A DNA stretch of 6,961 nt from an uncultured Bacteroidales bacterium (GTDB lineage: Bacteria > Bacteroidota > Bacteroidia > Bacteroidales > P3): positions 1 to 6,961 of the forward strand of contig CAMNIH010000092.1 of assembly GCA_946540365.1 (NCBI GenBank), written 5' to 3'. The notes beneath the pieces were generated by a model. It saw nothing but the letters and a program-made list of their open reading frames with translations. It did not search any database and was not told where the DNA came from. Below, one piece after another: positions 6,907 to 6,961 of this stretch (positions within the stretch are counted from its first letter, which is position 1; every line of letters begins with the position of its first letter). The translations under genes were made by a program, and so were the position numbers.

Positions 6907-6961
6907 CTACAGCCTCCAAACCTCTATAGCTCTATGTCTCTAAAACTCTATAACTTTAAAC

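Larger units (their letters stand above)
6611..6961. repeat. Tandem array of about 84-89 bp units upstream of the operon (continues past the edge)
   Basis: Four units are visible, anchored by GAATGCAGACGCGG at 6624, 6708, 6792 and 6881, giving spacings of 84, 84 and 89 bp. Each unit has a run of 6-7 T, GAATGC, a 20-bp palindrome, then a ladder of 8-nt CTCTA-like blocks. From the T-run on, units 1 and 2 are identical except that unit 1 has 6 T and unit 2 has 7. Units 3 and 4 carry an extra 12 nt (AGCCTCCAAACC) after the palindrome, and unit 3 is 7 nt shorter at its end. The left edge is near TTAAACC at 6611; the right edge is outside the window. No ORF in it looks real. The region lies where the promoter or 5' leader of the minus-strand operon should be. 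I saw no exact match to the Bacteroidota promoter pattern (TAnnTTTG) on that strand between 6581 and 6700. Function is unknown. Confidence 0.93.

Noticed and set aside
6611..6961. CRISPR array
   Set aside because: The sequences between the palindromes are nearly the same in each unit, the period is 84-89 bp and no cas gene is present. Unique spacers are absent.

Overview
The window reads as a piece of a GC-rich member of the phylum Bacteroidota, most likely order Bacteroidales. Three things point there: a GldH-type lipoprotein, a secreted protein ending in a type IX secretion system (T9SS) type B sorting domain, and an Asd protein whose motifs match the Bacteroidota form as I remember it. Genus cannot be fixed from the sequence alone.

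Layout. Bases 1-759 (+) hold the C-terminal two thirds of the ribosome-associated GTPase HflX; its start lies outside the window. Everything else that codes is on the minus strand and is packed as one apparent operon. In transcription order it is a large T9SS cargo protein (6580-4046), asd (4044-3043), gldH (3046-2567) and uvrC (2570-753). The junctions are a 1-nt gap, a 4-bp ATGA overlap and a 4-bp GTGA overlap, so the four genes are probably cotranscribed and at least partly translationally coupled. uvrC converges on hflX and the two stop ends overlap by 7 bp.

Bases 6581-6961, upstream of the operon, contain no gene that I can support. Most of this stretch (6611 to the window edge) is a tandem array of a roughly 84-89 bp unit. 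Each unit has a T-run, a 20-bp near-perfect palindrome and a ladder of 8-nt CTCTA-like blocks. The array continues past the window edge.

How the genes relate: uvrC (nucleotide excision repair) and asd (Lys/Thr/Met/diaminopimelate synthesis) are housekeeping genes. gldH and the leading T9SS cargo gene both belong to the cell-surface secretion/gliding world. I see no obviously new defence or mobile system. The two things most worth a second look are the palindrome/8-mer array in front of the operon and an abrupt drop in GC and third-position GC in the middle of the cargo gene, which suggests a swapped module.
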